Assembly (NCBI RefSeq): GCF_006716765.1
Contig: NZ_VFPO01000001.1
Coordinates: 4,464,001 to 4,528,000 of the forward strand
Length of the DNA: 64,000 nucleotides
Direction of reading: 5' to 3'
From: Actinomadura hallensis
Lineage (GTDB): Bacteria; Actinomycetota; Actinomycetes; Streptosporangiales; Streptosporangiaceae
The translations under genes and the position numbers were made by a program. Every line of letters begins with the position of its first letter. Within the stretch, counting starts at the first letter, position 1. The notes below the pieces were generated by a model. That model saw only the letters and a list, made by a program, of their open reading frames with translations. It made no database searches and was not told where the DNA came from. Below are positions 26,631 to 35,222 of the stretch, piece by piece.

Positions 26631-27479
26631 CTAGATCCATCCGGGGCGGGTCTCGCCTTCGGCGACCAGGACGGCCGGACCTGTCAGCCTGCTGGTCCCG
26701 TCCTCGAACGCGACCGTCACGCGGCCGCCGGGAACGTCCACGGTCCACTCCGACGGGCCGCCGCCCGTCTCGCCCGCGCTGCGTGCGGCGACCGCGGCGG
26801 CCGCGACCGTCCCCGTCCCGCAGGAGCGGGTCTCGCCGGAGCCGCGCTCGTACACCCGCATCTCCAGGTGCCGCTCCCCGACCGTGCGGAAGAACTCGAC
26901 GTTGACGCCGTCGGGGAAGACGCCGGGGTCGAATCCGGGCGGCCGCGACAGGTCCAGCGCCGCGACCGGGCCGTCCACGCGGCACGCCAGGTGCGGGTTG
27001 CCCACGGAGACGCGCTCGCCCCGGTACACCGTCCCCGCCACGGTGGCCTCGGCGGGGCCGAGGAGGTCCGCCGGGCCCATGTCGACGCTCACGTCGCCGG
27101 ACGCGCCGAGCGCGACGCGCCGCAGCCCCGCCCGGGTCGCCACGTTCCACTCCCCGGGCGCGGCGAGGCCGGCGTCGACCAGGTAGCGGGCGAAGACGCG
27201 GATGCCGTTGCCGCACATCTCGGCGATGCCGCCGTCGGCGTTGCGGTAGTCCATGAACCATTCGGCGTCCGCCGCGTCGCCGAGGCCCGCTTCGTTCAGC
27301 GCGGGCGCGACACGGCCCGCGGCCTTCGTGCGGACGACCCGGAGGACGCCGTCGCCGCCGATCCCGGCGCGCCGGTCGCAGAGCCTCACCACCGCCTCCG
27401 GAGTGAGGTCCAGGACGCCGTCGGGATCGGGCAGGATCACGAAGTCGTTCTCTGTGCCATGGCCCTTGACAAACCGCAT
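26631..27479 (-). CDS. dapF: Diaminopimelate epimerase
   Basis: 282 residues. DapF interconverts LL- and meso-diaminopimelate, giving the cell-wall and lysine precursor. Features are the N-terminal KGHGTENDFVILPD, a conserved RNADGGIAEMCGNGIRVFARY carrying the first catalytic cysteine, and ETRSCGTGTVAAA carrying the second. Both cysteines are present. It lies 23 bases downstream of miaA on the same strand, as in other actinobacteria. Confidence 0.96.
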   Translation of the reverse strand: MRFVKGHGTENDFVILPDPDGVLDLTPEAVVRLCDRRAGIGGDGVLRVVRTKAAGRVAPALNEAGLGDAADAEWFMDYRNADGGIAEMCGNGIRVFARYLVDAGLAAPGEWNVATRAGLRRVALGASGDVSVDMGPADLLGPAEATVAGTVYRGERVSVGNPHLACRVDGPVAALDLSRPPGFDPGVFPDGVNVEFFRTVGERHLEMRVYERGSGETRSCGTGTVAAAAVAARSAGETGGGPSEWTVDVPGGRVTVAFEDGTSRLTGPAVLVAEGETRPGWI

Positions 27480-27502
27480 CGTCCGATCCTATTGCGTCCG
27501 CG

Positions 27503-28474
27503 CTACCGGACGTGCGGGGCGGCGGCGCCCGTCAGTTCCAGCGCCCGGCCGGCGAGGTCCGGGGCGTCGTAGGGGATCCAGCGGACGCGCGGGTCCCGGC
27601 GGAACCACGACTCCTGCCTGCGGGCGAACCGCCGGGTGGCCCGGATGGTCTCCTCCTTGGCCTGCTCCTCCGTCCACTCGCCCGACAGGAACCGCAGCAC
27701 CTGCGCGTAGCCGAGGGCGCGCCCGGCGGTCAGGCCGTCGCGGAGGCCGGCGCGCTCCAGCTCGCGGACCTCGTCGACGAGCCCCGCCTCCCACATGCGC
27801 TCCACGCGCAGGGCTATGCGCTCGTCCAGTTCCGCGCGGGGGACGCTCAGCCCTATCTGCACGACCGAGCCGTAGCGGTACCGGTGCTCGGGCAGGGTGG
27901 CGGTGAACGGCCGGCCGGTTATCTCGATCACCTCGAGGGCCCGGACGATGCGGCGGCCGTTGCTCGGCAGGATCGCCTCGGCGGCGACGGGGTCGACCGC
28001 GCGCAGCCGCTCGTGCAGCGCGGCGGGGCCGGCCTGCGCCAGTTCCCCCTCCAGCCGCGCCCGGACCGCGGGGTCGGTCCCCGGGAAGTCCATGTGGTCG
28101 AGGGCCGCCCGCACGTACAGGCCGGAACCGCCGACGAGCACCGGAACCCGGCCCCGCGCCCGGATCCCGGCGATCGCCTCGGCGCTGAGCCGCTGGTACT
28201 CGGCGACGCTCGCGGTCTCGGTGACGTCCCAGACGTCCAGCAGGTGGTGGGGGACGCCGCGCATCTCCTCCCGGGTGAGCTTGGCGGTCCCGATGTCCAT
28301 GCCGCGGTAGAGCTGCATCGAGTCGGCGTTCACCGCCTCCCCGCCCAGCCTGAGGGCCAGTTCGACGGCGAGGTCGGACTTTCCGGCGGCGGTCGCGCCG
28401 ACGACCGCGACCACGTCGGGAACGGAGGGACGCGGCGCCGGGGACGCGGTGCCGGGCGCATTCTGTGAGGTCAC
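27503..28474 (-). CDS. miaA: tRNA dimethylallyltransferase
   Basis: About 323 residues. MiaA adds a dimethylallyl group to N6 of A37 in tRNAs reading UNN codons, the substrate later modified by MiaB. It has the P-loop VVGATAAGKSDLAVELA, NADSMQLYRGMDIGTAK, HHLLDV and SNGRRIVRALEVIE. I place the start at GTG 28474. CACAAT lies seven bases upstream and no ribosome binding site is seen, which fits leaderless translation. In-frame sequence further upstream exists but is unlike the family. Confidence 0.92.
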   Translation of the reverse strand: MTSQNAPGTASPAPRPSVPDVVAVVGATAAGKSDLAVELALRLGGEAVNADSMQLYRGMDIGTAKLTREEMRGVPHHLLDVWDVTETASVAEYQRLSAEAIAGIRARGRVPVLVGGSGLYVRAALDHMDFPGTDPAVRARLEGELAQAGPAALHERLRAVDPVAAEAILPSNGRRIVRALEVIEITGRPFTATLPEHRYRYGSVVQIGLSVPRAELDERIALRVERMWEAGLVDEVRELERAGLRDGLTAGRALGYAQVLRFLSGEWTEEQAKEETIRATRRFARRQESWFRRDPRVRWIPYDAPDLAGRALELTGAAAPHVR

Positions 28475-28481
28475 GGGCTTA

Positions 28482-28487
28482 ATTGTG
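28482..28487 (-). promoter_or_regulatory. Candidate -10 for leaderless miaA
   Basis: Reading leftward, CACAAT ends seven bases before GTG 28474. This spacing puts transcription start at the start codon. No strong -35 is visible. Confidence 0.35.
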
Positions 28488-28574
28488 GCAATAGAACGGG
28501 TATGGGCGGACTGTACGGGCCCCGCGGAACGCGGGACGCCACCGGCAAGACGAGGGATCCGGGGGGGATCGCCA

Positions 28575-28826
28575 ATGTCCATCGTCGACAAGGTGAAGCA
28601 GATGCTCGGCCAGCACCCCGACAAGGCCCGCCAGGGGGTGGAACGGGCCGGGGACATGATCGACGAGCGCACCGGCGACAGGCACGCCGACAACGTCGAC
28701 CGGGTCCAGGAGAAGGCCTCCGACTACATCGACCGCGGCGACGGAACGCGCGGAGCGGAGCACGGGGAGCACCGTGGGGAGCACCACGGCGGAGACGACT
28801 CGCCGGGCGGCGCTCAGCGGCCATGA
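28575..28826 (+). CDS. MT0933-like antitoxin family small protein
   Basis: 83 residues, acidic and helical: MSIVDKVKQMLGQHPDKARQ, then GDMIDERTGDRHADNVDRVQEKASDYID and a His/Gly-rich tail. This matches the short Rv0909/MT0933-type antitoxin family in its DKxGDxxDxxTG core. Known members are paired with a toxin gene; none is adjacent here. ATG 28575 follows a G-rich stretch serving as ribosome binding site. Its 3' end overlaps the convergent dioxygenase gene by 13 bases. A toxin-free stress role is equally possible. Confidence 0.72.
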   Translation: MSIVDKVKQMLGQHPDKARQGVERAGDMIDERTGDRHADNVDRVQEKASDYIDRGDGTRGAEHGEHRGEHHGGDDSPGGAQRP

Positions 28827-29566
28827 CGCGTACGTGACCACGCCGCGACGAGGTAGCCGACCCCGTACGGCGCCTCGTCGGCGAGGAGGACGGCGTCGAA
28901 GCCTCCCTCCCCGGTCGTTTCGGCGGTCGTCCCACCGGCCGTCCCGGCGGTCGCCGCGGCGGCCAGCACCTGCCAGGCCGCGCGCCCGGCGACCTGGAGC
29001 TCCCGGGACAGCTCCGGATCCAGGGCGGCCAGGGCGGACGCGTCGGCGCACTCGAGAGCGCGCGCCACGGCCTCGTCATAGGGGGCGGCGCGCTCGTCCA
29101 GATACCCCGGAGCCTTCTCCGAGCGGCACGCCGTGCCGTCCCCCATCACCAGGAGCGCGACCCGGGCGGCCGACCCCGCGAGCCGCCTGCCCAGCGCCGC
29201 GCACTCCTCCTGCGGGGCGTCGAACGCGACCGCCTCGTACCGGTCGGGCGCACCGGCGCCCGCCCGCTCCAGCAGCCACCGCCCGATGCCGAGGGACAGC
29301 GGCAGCGGCTCGGCGTCCGCGCAGGGTTCGCCCGGGACCGTCCAGGGCAGCCCGTACGGCCGCAGCGTCGCGTACGCGTCCGGCCCGTAGGAGCGGGTCT
29401 CCGGGGCGCCGCCCACGACGATCAGCGCGTCCGCCGCGGAGCCGGTGAGGCGGCCGACGGCGTCGTCGCACGCGGCGCGCAGCCCGTCGAGCTCCGGCGC
29501 CGCCTCCCCCGCCGCCTCGGGCACGAGGATGGGCGGATGCGGGCACACCGCCGCCGATACGAGCAC
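28814..29566 (-). CDS. Class III extradiol dioxygenase-like protein (LigB fold)
   Basis: 250 residues. The N-terminus VSAAVCPHPPILVPEAAG carries the HPP motif of the LigB-like family. LIVVGGAPETRSYGP and LLVMGDGTACRSEKAPGYLDERAAP follow in the expected places. Homologues sit between miaB and miaA in many actinobacteria and are annotated only by fold. True dioxygenases bind Fe(II) by two His and a Glu; I can place one His with confidence, so activity is open. Start GTG 29566 has GGGAGG five bases upstream. It is downstream of miaB by 82 bases on the same strand. Confidence 0.8.
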   Translation of the reverse strand: MLVSAAVCPHPPILVPEAAGEAAPELDGLRAACDDAVGRLTGSAADALIVVGGAPETRSYGPDAYATLRPYGLPWTVPGEPCADAEPLPLSLGIGRWLLERAGAGAPDRYEAVAFDAPQEECAALGRRLAGSAARVALLVMGDGTACRSEKAPGYLDERAAPYDEAVARALECADASALAALDPELSRELQVAGRAAWQVLAAAATAGTAGGTTAETTGEGGFDAVLLADEAPYGVGYLVAAWSRTRHGR

Positions 29567-29648
29567 ACTGCCTCCCTGCCGCCGCCCCCGCGTCCGCCGC
29601 TGGGCACAACGTCACCCCCGGGGGGACCTCCAGGGGATCAACCCCCGA

Positions 29649-31202
29649 TCATGCCCCAGTCCGGGGGGCGGCGGAGCAGCCGTGCGCGGGCGTGTCGGCG
29701 TCCGCCGGGCGCCCGATCGACGGCATTCCGAGCGAAACGCCCTTCTGGCCGCCCGTCCCGCCCTGGCGGGCCTCCCACGCGTCGCCCGCGCGCGTCCGCC
29801 GGATGCCGAGGACGGGCTTGTCCGCGACGAGATGGTGCGGCGCGGCGTAGGTGACCTCCACGGTGACCATGTCGCCGGGGCGGACGGGCTCGTCCGGCGC
29901 CGTGAAGTGCACGAGCCGGTTGTCGGGCGCGCGGCCCGACAGGCGCCGGGTCTCCTCGTCCTTGCGGCCCTCCCCCTCGGACACGAGGACCTCCACGGTC
30001 CGGCCGAGCTGCTTGCGGTTCTCCTCCCAGGAGATCTGCTCCTGGAGGGCGACCAGCCGCTCGTACCGCTCCTGGACGACCTCCTTCGGGATCTGGCCGT
30101 CCATGGTCGCGGCCGGGGTGCCGGGACGCTTGGAGTACTGGAACGTGAACGCCGACGCGAACCGCGCCTCCCGCACCACGTGCAGGGTCTCCTCGAAGTC
30201 GGCCTCGGTCTCGCCCGGGAACCCCACGATGATGTCGGTGGTGATCGCCGCGTCCGGGATCGCGGCCCGGACCTTCTCGATGATGCCGAGGTAGCGCTCC
30301 TGCCGGTACGAGCGGCGCATCGCGCGCAGCACCGCGTCCGACCCGGCCTGCAGCGGCATGTGCAGCGACGGCATCACGTTCGGCGTCTCGGCCATCGCGG
30401 CGATGACGTCGTCGGTGAAGTCCTTAGGGTGCGGCGAGGTGAACCGGACCCGCTCCAGCCCCTCCACGGCGCCGCAGGCCCGCAGCAGGCCCGCGAACGC
30501 GGACTGCCCGCCCGCCGTCATCGCGCGGACCTCGTCCGGCGCGGCGGCGAGCGCGCCGAAGCCCGAGCCGTAGGCGTTGACGTTCTGGCCGAGGAGGGTG
30601 ACCTCCAGGACGCCCTCGGCGACCAGCGCCTCGATCTCGGCGAGGATCTCCCCGGGGCGGCGGTCCCTCTCCTTGCCGCGCAGCGAGGGGACGATGCAGA
30701 ACGTGCAGGTGTTGTTGCAGCCCACGGAGATCGACACCCACGCGGCGTAGGGCGACTCGCGGCGCGTCGGCAGCGTCGAGGGGAAGGTCACCAGCGACTC
30801 TTCGATCTCGACCTGCGCCTCCCGCTGGACGCGCGCACGCTCCAGCAGCGCGGGGAGCGACCCGATGTTGTGGGTGCCGAACACGACGTCCACCCAAGGG
30901 GCGCGCTTGACGATGGCGTCGCGGTCCTTCTGCGCGAGGCACCCGCCCACGGCGATCTGCATGCCGGGATGAGCGTCCTTGACCGGCCGCAGATGGCCCA
31001 GGTTGCCGTAGAGCCGGTTGTCGGCGTTCTCCCGCACCGCGCAGGTGTTGAACACCACCACGTCGGGCTCCGCGTCGCCGGCCCGCACGTACCCGGCCTC
31101 CTCCAGGAGGCCCGACAGCCGCTCGGAGTCGTGGACGTTCATCTGGCACCCGTAAGTACGGATCTCGTACGTGCGGGGAGCCGCATTCGTAGGCGCATTC
31201 AT
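29649..31202 (-). CDS. miaB: tRNA-2-methylthio-N6-dimethylallyladenosine synthase
   Basis: About 517 residues. MiaB is a radical-SAM enzyme that methylthiolates i6A37 in tRNA. The UPF0004 domain has its three cluster cysteines in TYGCQMN, NTCAVRE and GGCLAQKD. The radical-SAM motif is [20 protein letters not shown]-terminal TRAM domain follows (about 385-450). The tail beyond about 460 is longer than usual and low in complexity. ATG 31202 is chosen over an in-frame TTG at 31214. It works with miaA, encoded further down the same strand. Confidence 0.95.
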   Translation of the reverse strand: MNAPTNAAPRTYEIRTYGCQMNVHDSERLSGLLEEAGYVRAGDAEPDVVVFNTCAVRENADNRLYGNLGHLRPVKDAHPGMQIAVGGCLAQKDRDAIVKRAPWVDVVFGTHNIGSLPALLERARVQREAQVEIEESLVTFPSTLPTRRESPYAAWVSISVGCNNTCTFCIVPSLRGKERDRRPGEILAEIEALVAEGVLEVTLLGQNVNAYGSGFGALAAAPDEVRAMTAGGQSAFAGLLRACGAVEGLERVRFTSPHPKDFTDDVIAAMAETPNVMPSLHMPLQAGSDAVLRAMRRSYRQERYLGIIEKVRAAIPDAAITTDIIVGFPGETEADFEETLHVVREARFASAFTFQYSKRPGTPAATMDGQIPKEVVQERYERLVALQEQISWEENRKQLGRTVEVLVSEGEGRKDEETRRLSGRAPDNRLVHFTAPDEPVRPGDMVTVEVTYAAPHHLVADKPVLGIRRTRAGDAWEARQGGTGGQKGVSLGMPSIGRPADADTPAHGCSAAPRTGA

Positions 31203-31366
31203 GTCGGTTACCAAGGGTACGGGGCTTTACGCGATTTCACCGAACGGGTCACCGCGACGCGGGCGACCCTCGATGATCACTCTCCGCCACGGCGCACCCC
31301 GTTCAACATGGGGATTCGTGATCGTATCGGTACCGCGCGGCAACTTTCAGCGCGGCGAGCGTGACG

Positions 31367-31372
31367 TAAAGT
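31367..31372 (+). promoter_or_regulatory. Candidate -10 for leaderless gluA
   Basis: TAAAGT ends eight bases before ATG 31381, with TTTCAG (31345-31350) 16 bases upstream as possible -35. The spacing suggests a leaderless or nearly leaderless transcript; no clear ribosome binding site precedes the ATG. Confidence 0.45.
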
Positions 31373-31380
31373 CCGGGCGC

Positions 31381-32196
31381 ATGACGGACAGCGAAGACGG
31401 GCCCGGCCTCACCGAGGGCGGGCCGGAGGACCCGGCCCCCGAGCGGGCCGCGGAGGGCGGCCGGCCCCTCGTCGTGGTCGAGAACGTCAACAAGCACTTC
31501 GGGGAGCTGCACGTCCTCAAGGACATCAATCTGACCGTGAACTCCGGCGAGGTCGTCGTCGTCATCGGCCCCTCGGGCGGGGGCAAGTCGACCCTGTGCC
31601 GGTCGATCAACAGGCTGGAGCCGATCGACAGCGGGAAGATCCTGGTGGACGGCAAGGAACTGCCCAAGGAGGGCAAGGAGCTGGCGAAGCTCCGCGCCGA
31701 CGTGGGGATGGTGTTCCAGTCGTTCAACCTCTTCGCCCACAAGACGATCCTGGAGAACGTCACGCTCGGGCCGATCAAGGTCCGCAAGCAGGGCAGGCAG
31801 GAGTCCGAGAAGCACGCGATGGAGCTGCTGGAGCGGGTCGGGATCGCGGACCAGGCGCAGAAGTACCCCGCCCAGCTGTCCGGCGGCCAGCAGCAGCGCG
31901 CCGCGATCGCGCGCTCGCTCGCGATGCGGCCCAAGGTGATGCTCTTCGACGAGCCGACCTCCGCCCTCGACCCCGAGATGGTCAACGAGGTCCTCGACGT
32001 CATGACCGGCCTGGCCCGCGAGGGCATGACGATGATCGTCGTGACGCACGAGATGGGCTTCGCCCGCCGGGCGGCGCAGAAGGTCGTCTTCATGGCCGAC
32101 GGCCAGATCGTGGAGGAGAACACGCCCGAGGAGTTCTTCACCAACGCCCGCACCGACCGCGCGAAGGACTTCCTTTCCAAGATTCTCACGCACTGA
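31381..32196 (+). CDS. gluA: Amino-acid ABC importer ATP-binding protein, GluA type
   Basis: 271 residues. ATPase of a polar amino-acid (glutamate-type) importer. It has Walker [12 protein letters not shown]-loop FQSFNLFAH, signature LSGGQQQR, Walker [13 protein letters not shown] and H-loop VTHEMGF, the set of GlnQ/GluA proteins. The first 30 or so residues are an acidic Pro/Glu-rich extension not in most relatives, so translation might start later, but no other good start is seen before the conserved LVVVENV. Followed by the receptor and two permeases on the same strand. Confidence 0.92.
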   Translation: MTDSEDGPGLTEGGPEDPAPERAAEGGRPLVVVENVNKHFGELHVLKDINLTVNSGEVVVVIGPSGGGKSTLCRSINRLEPIDSGKILVDGKELPKEGKELAKLRADVGMVFQSFNLFAHKTILENVTLGPIKVRKQGRQESEKHAMELLERVGIADQAQKYPAQLSGGQQQRAAIARSLAMRPKVMLFDEPTSALDPEMVNEVLDVMTGLAREGMTMIVVTHEMGFARRAAQKVVFMADGQIVEENTPEEFFTNARTDRAKDFLSKILTH

Positions 32197-32304
32197 TCCC
32201 GATTTTCACCGCCACGTCCATCGAATCGAACCGTTCGGTCCGCAGAGGATGAGAATGGCCCACGAGCCATGGGGCTCCCGCAGAGAGCAGAGGTAGGACG
32301 AGAA

Positions 32305-33174
32305 ATGCGAGTACGTCGTTTCGGCGCCCTCATCGGGGCGGGCATCGCATTGTCGCTGGCGCTCGCCGCGTGCGGCAGCGACACCGAGAAGACCGAGGCC
32401 ACGACGGTCCTGCAGAAGGCCCAGAACGAGAAGAAGCTGACCATCGGCATCAAGTTCGACCAGCCGGCGCTGGGCCTGAAGAAGCCCGACGGCACCTTCG
32501 AGGGCTTCGACGTCGACGTCGCCAAGTACATCGCCAAGGAAATGGGCGTCCCCGAGGACGGCATCACGTTCAAGGAGACGACCTCGGCGAACCGCGAGTC
32601 GTTCATCGGCGGCGGGCAGGTCGACCTGGTGGTCGCCACCTACTCCATCACCGAGGGGCGCAAGGAGCAGGTGACGTTCGGCGGCCCGTACTACGTGGCC
32701 CACCAGGACACGATGGTCAACGCCGACAACAACGACATCAAGAAGACCGCGGACCTCAAGGGCAAGCGGCTGTGCAAGGCGGCCGGGTCCAACTCCTTCC
32801 GCCGCATCACCGACCCGCCGCCGGACGGCCAGCTCGACATCGACGGCGTCACCCTCGTGGACGCCCAGAGCTACTCCGAGTGCGTGAGCAAGCTGAAGTC
32901 GGGCGCGCTGGACGCGGTCAGCACCGACGACCTCATCCTCGCCGGGTTCGCCAACCAGCAGCCGGGCTCCTTCAAGGTCATCAACGACCCCTTCACCGAC
33001 GAGAAGTACGGCGTCGGCATGAAGAAGGGCGACACCGAGACCTGCGAGGCCGTCAACAAGGCCATCACCAAGATGTACTCCGACGGCACCGCCGGCCAGT
33101 ACCTCGAGAAGCACTTCGCCGGCACGGGGCTGAAGCTCGTCAAGACCGTCCCGGAGATGGAGGGCTGCGCCTGA
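32305..33174 (+). CDS. gluB: Glutamate-type substrate-binding lipoprotein, GluB
   Basis: 289 residues. A signal peptide ends in lipobox LALAAC. The mature SBP_bac_3 domain has KKLTIGIKFDQPALG, FEGFDVDVAKYIAKEMG and DLVVATYSITEGR, typical of GluB/GlnH. Start ATG 32305 follows AGGTAGGACGAG. A three-residue dyad KRLCKAAGSNSF with a second cysteine in SYSEC may form a disulfide. It should bind a polar amino acid, most likely glutamate or aspartate, outside the membrane. Confidence 0.92.
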   Translation: MRVRRFGALIGAGIALSLALAACGSDTEKTEATTVLQKAQNEKKLTIGIKFDQPALGLKKPDGTFEGFDVDVAKYIAKEMGVPEDGITFKETTSANRESFIGGGQVDLVVATYSITEGRKEQVTFGGPYYVAHQDTMVNADNNDIKKTADLKGKRLCKAAGSNSFRRITDPPPDGQLDIDGVTLVDAQSYSECVSKLKSGALDAVSTDDLILAGFANQQPGSFKVINDPFTDEKYGVGMKKGDTETCEAVNKAITKMYSDGTAGQYLEKHFAGTGLKLVKTVPEMEGCA

Positions 33175-33207
33175 CACGGGCGCCCCGCCTGATCCGCCGG
33201 CCCGATC

Positions 33208-33239
33208 CCCCGGCCCGGCCCGGTCCGCCCGGGCCGGGG
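33208..33239 (+). terminator. Stem-loop between gluB and gluC
   Basis: Perfect 10-bp inverted repeat CCCCGGCCCG (33208-33217) and CGGGCCGGGG (33230-33239), loop 12 bases, in the 177-base gap. Likely a partial terminator or 3' stabiliser that leaves the receptor mRNA in excess over permease mRNA. Confidence 0.6.
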
Positions 33240-33351
33240 CAGGTCGGCCGTGCCGATCCGCCGTGCCGGTGCGTCCCCGTGAGGGCACGTTCCCCCCGGG
33301 GACGCACCTGCGTGGCCCGACTCCCTTGGAACGCCATGGAACAGATGAGCA

Positions 33352-34035
33352 ATGTTTGACCTGACCCCGCTCTTCGAGAACTCCGGGGAGCTCCTCCAGG
33401 GATTCTGGGCGACCCTGCGCCTGGCCGCCGCCGCCGCGGTGCTCTCCCTGATCATCGGCACGGTCATGGTGAGCTTCCGCGTCGCGCCGGTCCCGGTCAT
33501 GCGCAGGTTCGGCACGGGCTACGTCAACATCATGCGGAACACGCCGCTGACGCTGGTCCTCCTGATGTGCAGCCTGGGCCTCAACGACATCCTGTCCCTG
33601 AAGTTCTCCAGCGTCTCCTCGACGACCTACTACTGGTGGGCGGTCTTCGGGCTGTCCGCCTACACCGGGGCGTTCGTCTGCGAGACCCTGCGTTCGGGGA
33701 TCAACACCATCCCGCTCGGGCAGGCCGAGGCCGCCCGCTCGATCGGGCTCACGTTCAACCAGTCGCTCCGGCTGATCATCCTGCCGCAGGCGTTCCGCTC
33801 GATCATCGCCCCGATGGGCAGCGTGCTCATCGCGATGATCAAGAACACGACGGTGGCGGCCGCGGCCAGTTACGGCGAGGTCGCGCTGGTGACGAAGACG
33901 ATCGTCGACAAGCCGACCTTCTCCGAAGGGGTGATCCCGCTGTTCCTCGGCGTGGCGCTCGGCTTCCTCGTGCTGACGCTGCCGACCGGATACTTCTTCG
34001 GCTGGCTGGCCAAGCGAATGGCGGTGGCCCGGTGA
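33352..34035 (+). CDS. gluC: Amino-acid ABC importer permease, GluC type
   Basis: 227 residues, five predicted membrane helices, HisM/GluC family. The N-terminal motif LLQGFWATLRLAAAAAVLSLI and the EAA loop QAEAARSIGLTFNQSLRLIILPQAFR are typical. It is first of the two coupled permease genes; its stop overlaps gluD (GTGA). The AGATGAGCAATG context offers a weak ribosome binding site. Confidence 0.92.
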   Translation: MFDLTPLFENSGELLQGFWATLRLAAAAAVLSLIIGTVMVSFRVAPVPVMRRFGTGYVNIMRNTPLTLVLLMCSLGLNDILSLKFSSVSSTTYYWWAVFGLSAYTGAFVCETLRSGINTIPLGQAEAARSIGLTFNQSLRLIILPQAFRSIIAPMGSVLIAMIKNTTVAAAASYGEVALVTKTIVDKPTFSEGVIPLFLGVALGFLVLTLPTGYFFGWLAKRMAVAR

Positions 34036-35027
34036 GCAACGAGTCCAGCGTCCTCTTCGACATCCCGGGTCCGCGGGCGCGGGCGCGCAACAGGATCCTG
34101 TCCGTCGCCGTCACGGTCGTGCTCCTCGCGATCTTCGGCGGCCTGGTCTGGCGGCTCTACGACAAGGGCCAGTTCGAGAAGCACCTGTGGACGCCGTTCA
34201 CCGAGTGGACGGTGTGGCGGCACCTGCTCCTGCCCGGCCTGCTGAACACGCTGAAGGCCGCGGTGGTCGCGACCGTGCTGGCGCTGCTGTTCGGCGCCGT
34301 GTTCGGCCTGGCCCGGCTCTCGGACCACTGGTGGATCCGCGTGCCCGCCGGCGCCGTCGTCGAGTTCTTCCGCGGCATCCCGCTGCTGATCCTGATCTTC
34401 CTGGCGTTCTTCGTCCCGAACAAGATCAGCCCGGCGGTCGCCGAGTCGCAGTTCGGGCAGCTGCAGCGGATGTCGGTGGACTACTTCTTCTTCATCTTCG
34501 GGGTGGAGATCAACGCCGGCGTCGTCACCGTGCCCGCCTTCGCCGCGGTCGTGTTCGGCCTGGTGATGTACAACGGCTCGGTCCTGGCCGAGATCGTGCG
34601 CGCGGGCGTCCGGTCGGTCCCCAAGGGGCAGGCGGAGGCGGCCTACTCCATCGGGCTGCGTAAGAACGGCGTCATGCGGCTGGTCCTGCTCCCGCAGGCC
34701 GTCACCGCGATGATGCCCGCGATCGTCAGCCAGATCGTCGTCCTGCTCAAGGACACCGCGCTGGGGTTCATCATCGCCTACGGCGAGTTCCTCCAGGCCG
34801 GCTTCAAGCAGGTCCCCGCCAACTACAGCAACAACGTCCTGCAGGCGGGGATCGTCGTCGCGATCATCTACATCGCGATGAACATGTCGCTGAGCCGCCT
34901 CGCGGAATGGCTGGAGCGCCGCAGCCGCCGCAGCCGCAAGACGTCGGCGACGACCATGGGCACCTCCGGGCCGCCCCCGGCGCCGGGGATGACGCGCCAG
35001 GCGGCGGGCGAGGCCGGGGCCGCCTGA
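34032..35027 (+). CDS. gluD: Amino-acid ABC importer permease, GluD type
   Basis: 331 residues. A longer N-terminus with one extra helix, then the LLPGLLNTLKAAVVATVLALL start of the permease domain. The EAA loop reads QAEAAYSIGLRKNGVMRLVLLPQA. A basic C-terminal tail (ERRSRRSRK) is followed by a Pro/Ala-rich end, as in corynebacterial GluD. GTG 34032 overlaps the gluC stop. With gluC it forms the heterodimeric channel. Confidence 0.92.
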   Translation: MSNESSVLFDIPGPRARARNRILSVAVTVVLLAIFGGLVWRLYDKGQFEKHLWTPFTEWTVWRHLLLPGLLNTLKAAVVATVLALLFGAVFGLARLSDHWWIRVPAGAVVEFFRGIPLLILIFLAFFVPNKISPAVAESQFGQLQRMSVDYFFFIFGVEINAGVVTVPAFAAVVFGLVMYNGSVLAEIVRAGVRSVPKGQAEAAYSIGLRKNGVMRLVLLPQAVTAMMPAIVSQIVVLLKDTALGFIIAYGEFLQAGFKQVPANYSNNVLQAGIVVAIIYIAMNMSLSRLAEWLERRSRRSRKTSATTMGTSGPPPAPGMTRQAAGEAGAA

Positions 35028-35063
35028 GGCCGCCCCCAACGCCCGCCCTGCCCGTCCGGCCGT

Positions 35064-35098
35064 GGAGGGCGCCGGCCGCTCCGGCGGCGGCGCCCTCC
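35064..35098 (+). terminator. gluABCD terminator
   Basis: Perfect 11-bp inverted repeat GGAGGGCGCCG (35064-35074) and CGGCGCCCTCC (35088-35098), loop 13 bases, 36 bases after the gluD stop. Confidence 0.75.
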
Positions 35099-35222
35099 GC
35101 CGTGTCCAGGGGGTCCTCCGCCGTGTCGCACGAGAGTGGCCTGGTGGTCGGCTTGTATCTTTCCGAAGTCAAACGGCCCGTCATCACCCCAACACGTCCC
35201 TCTATGCGGGACGATTCCTGGT

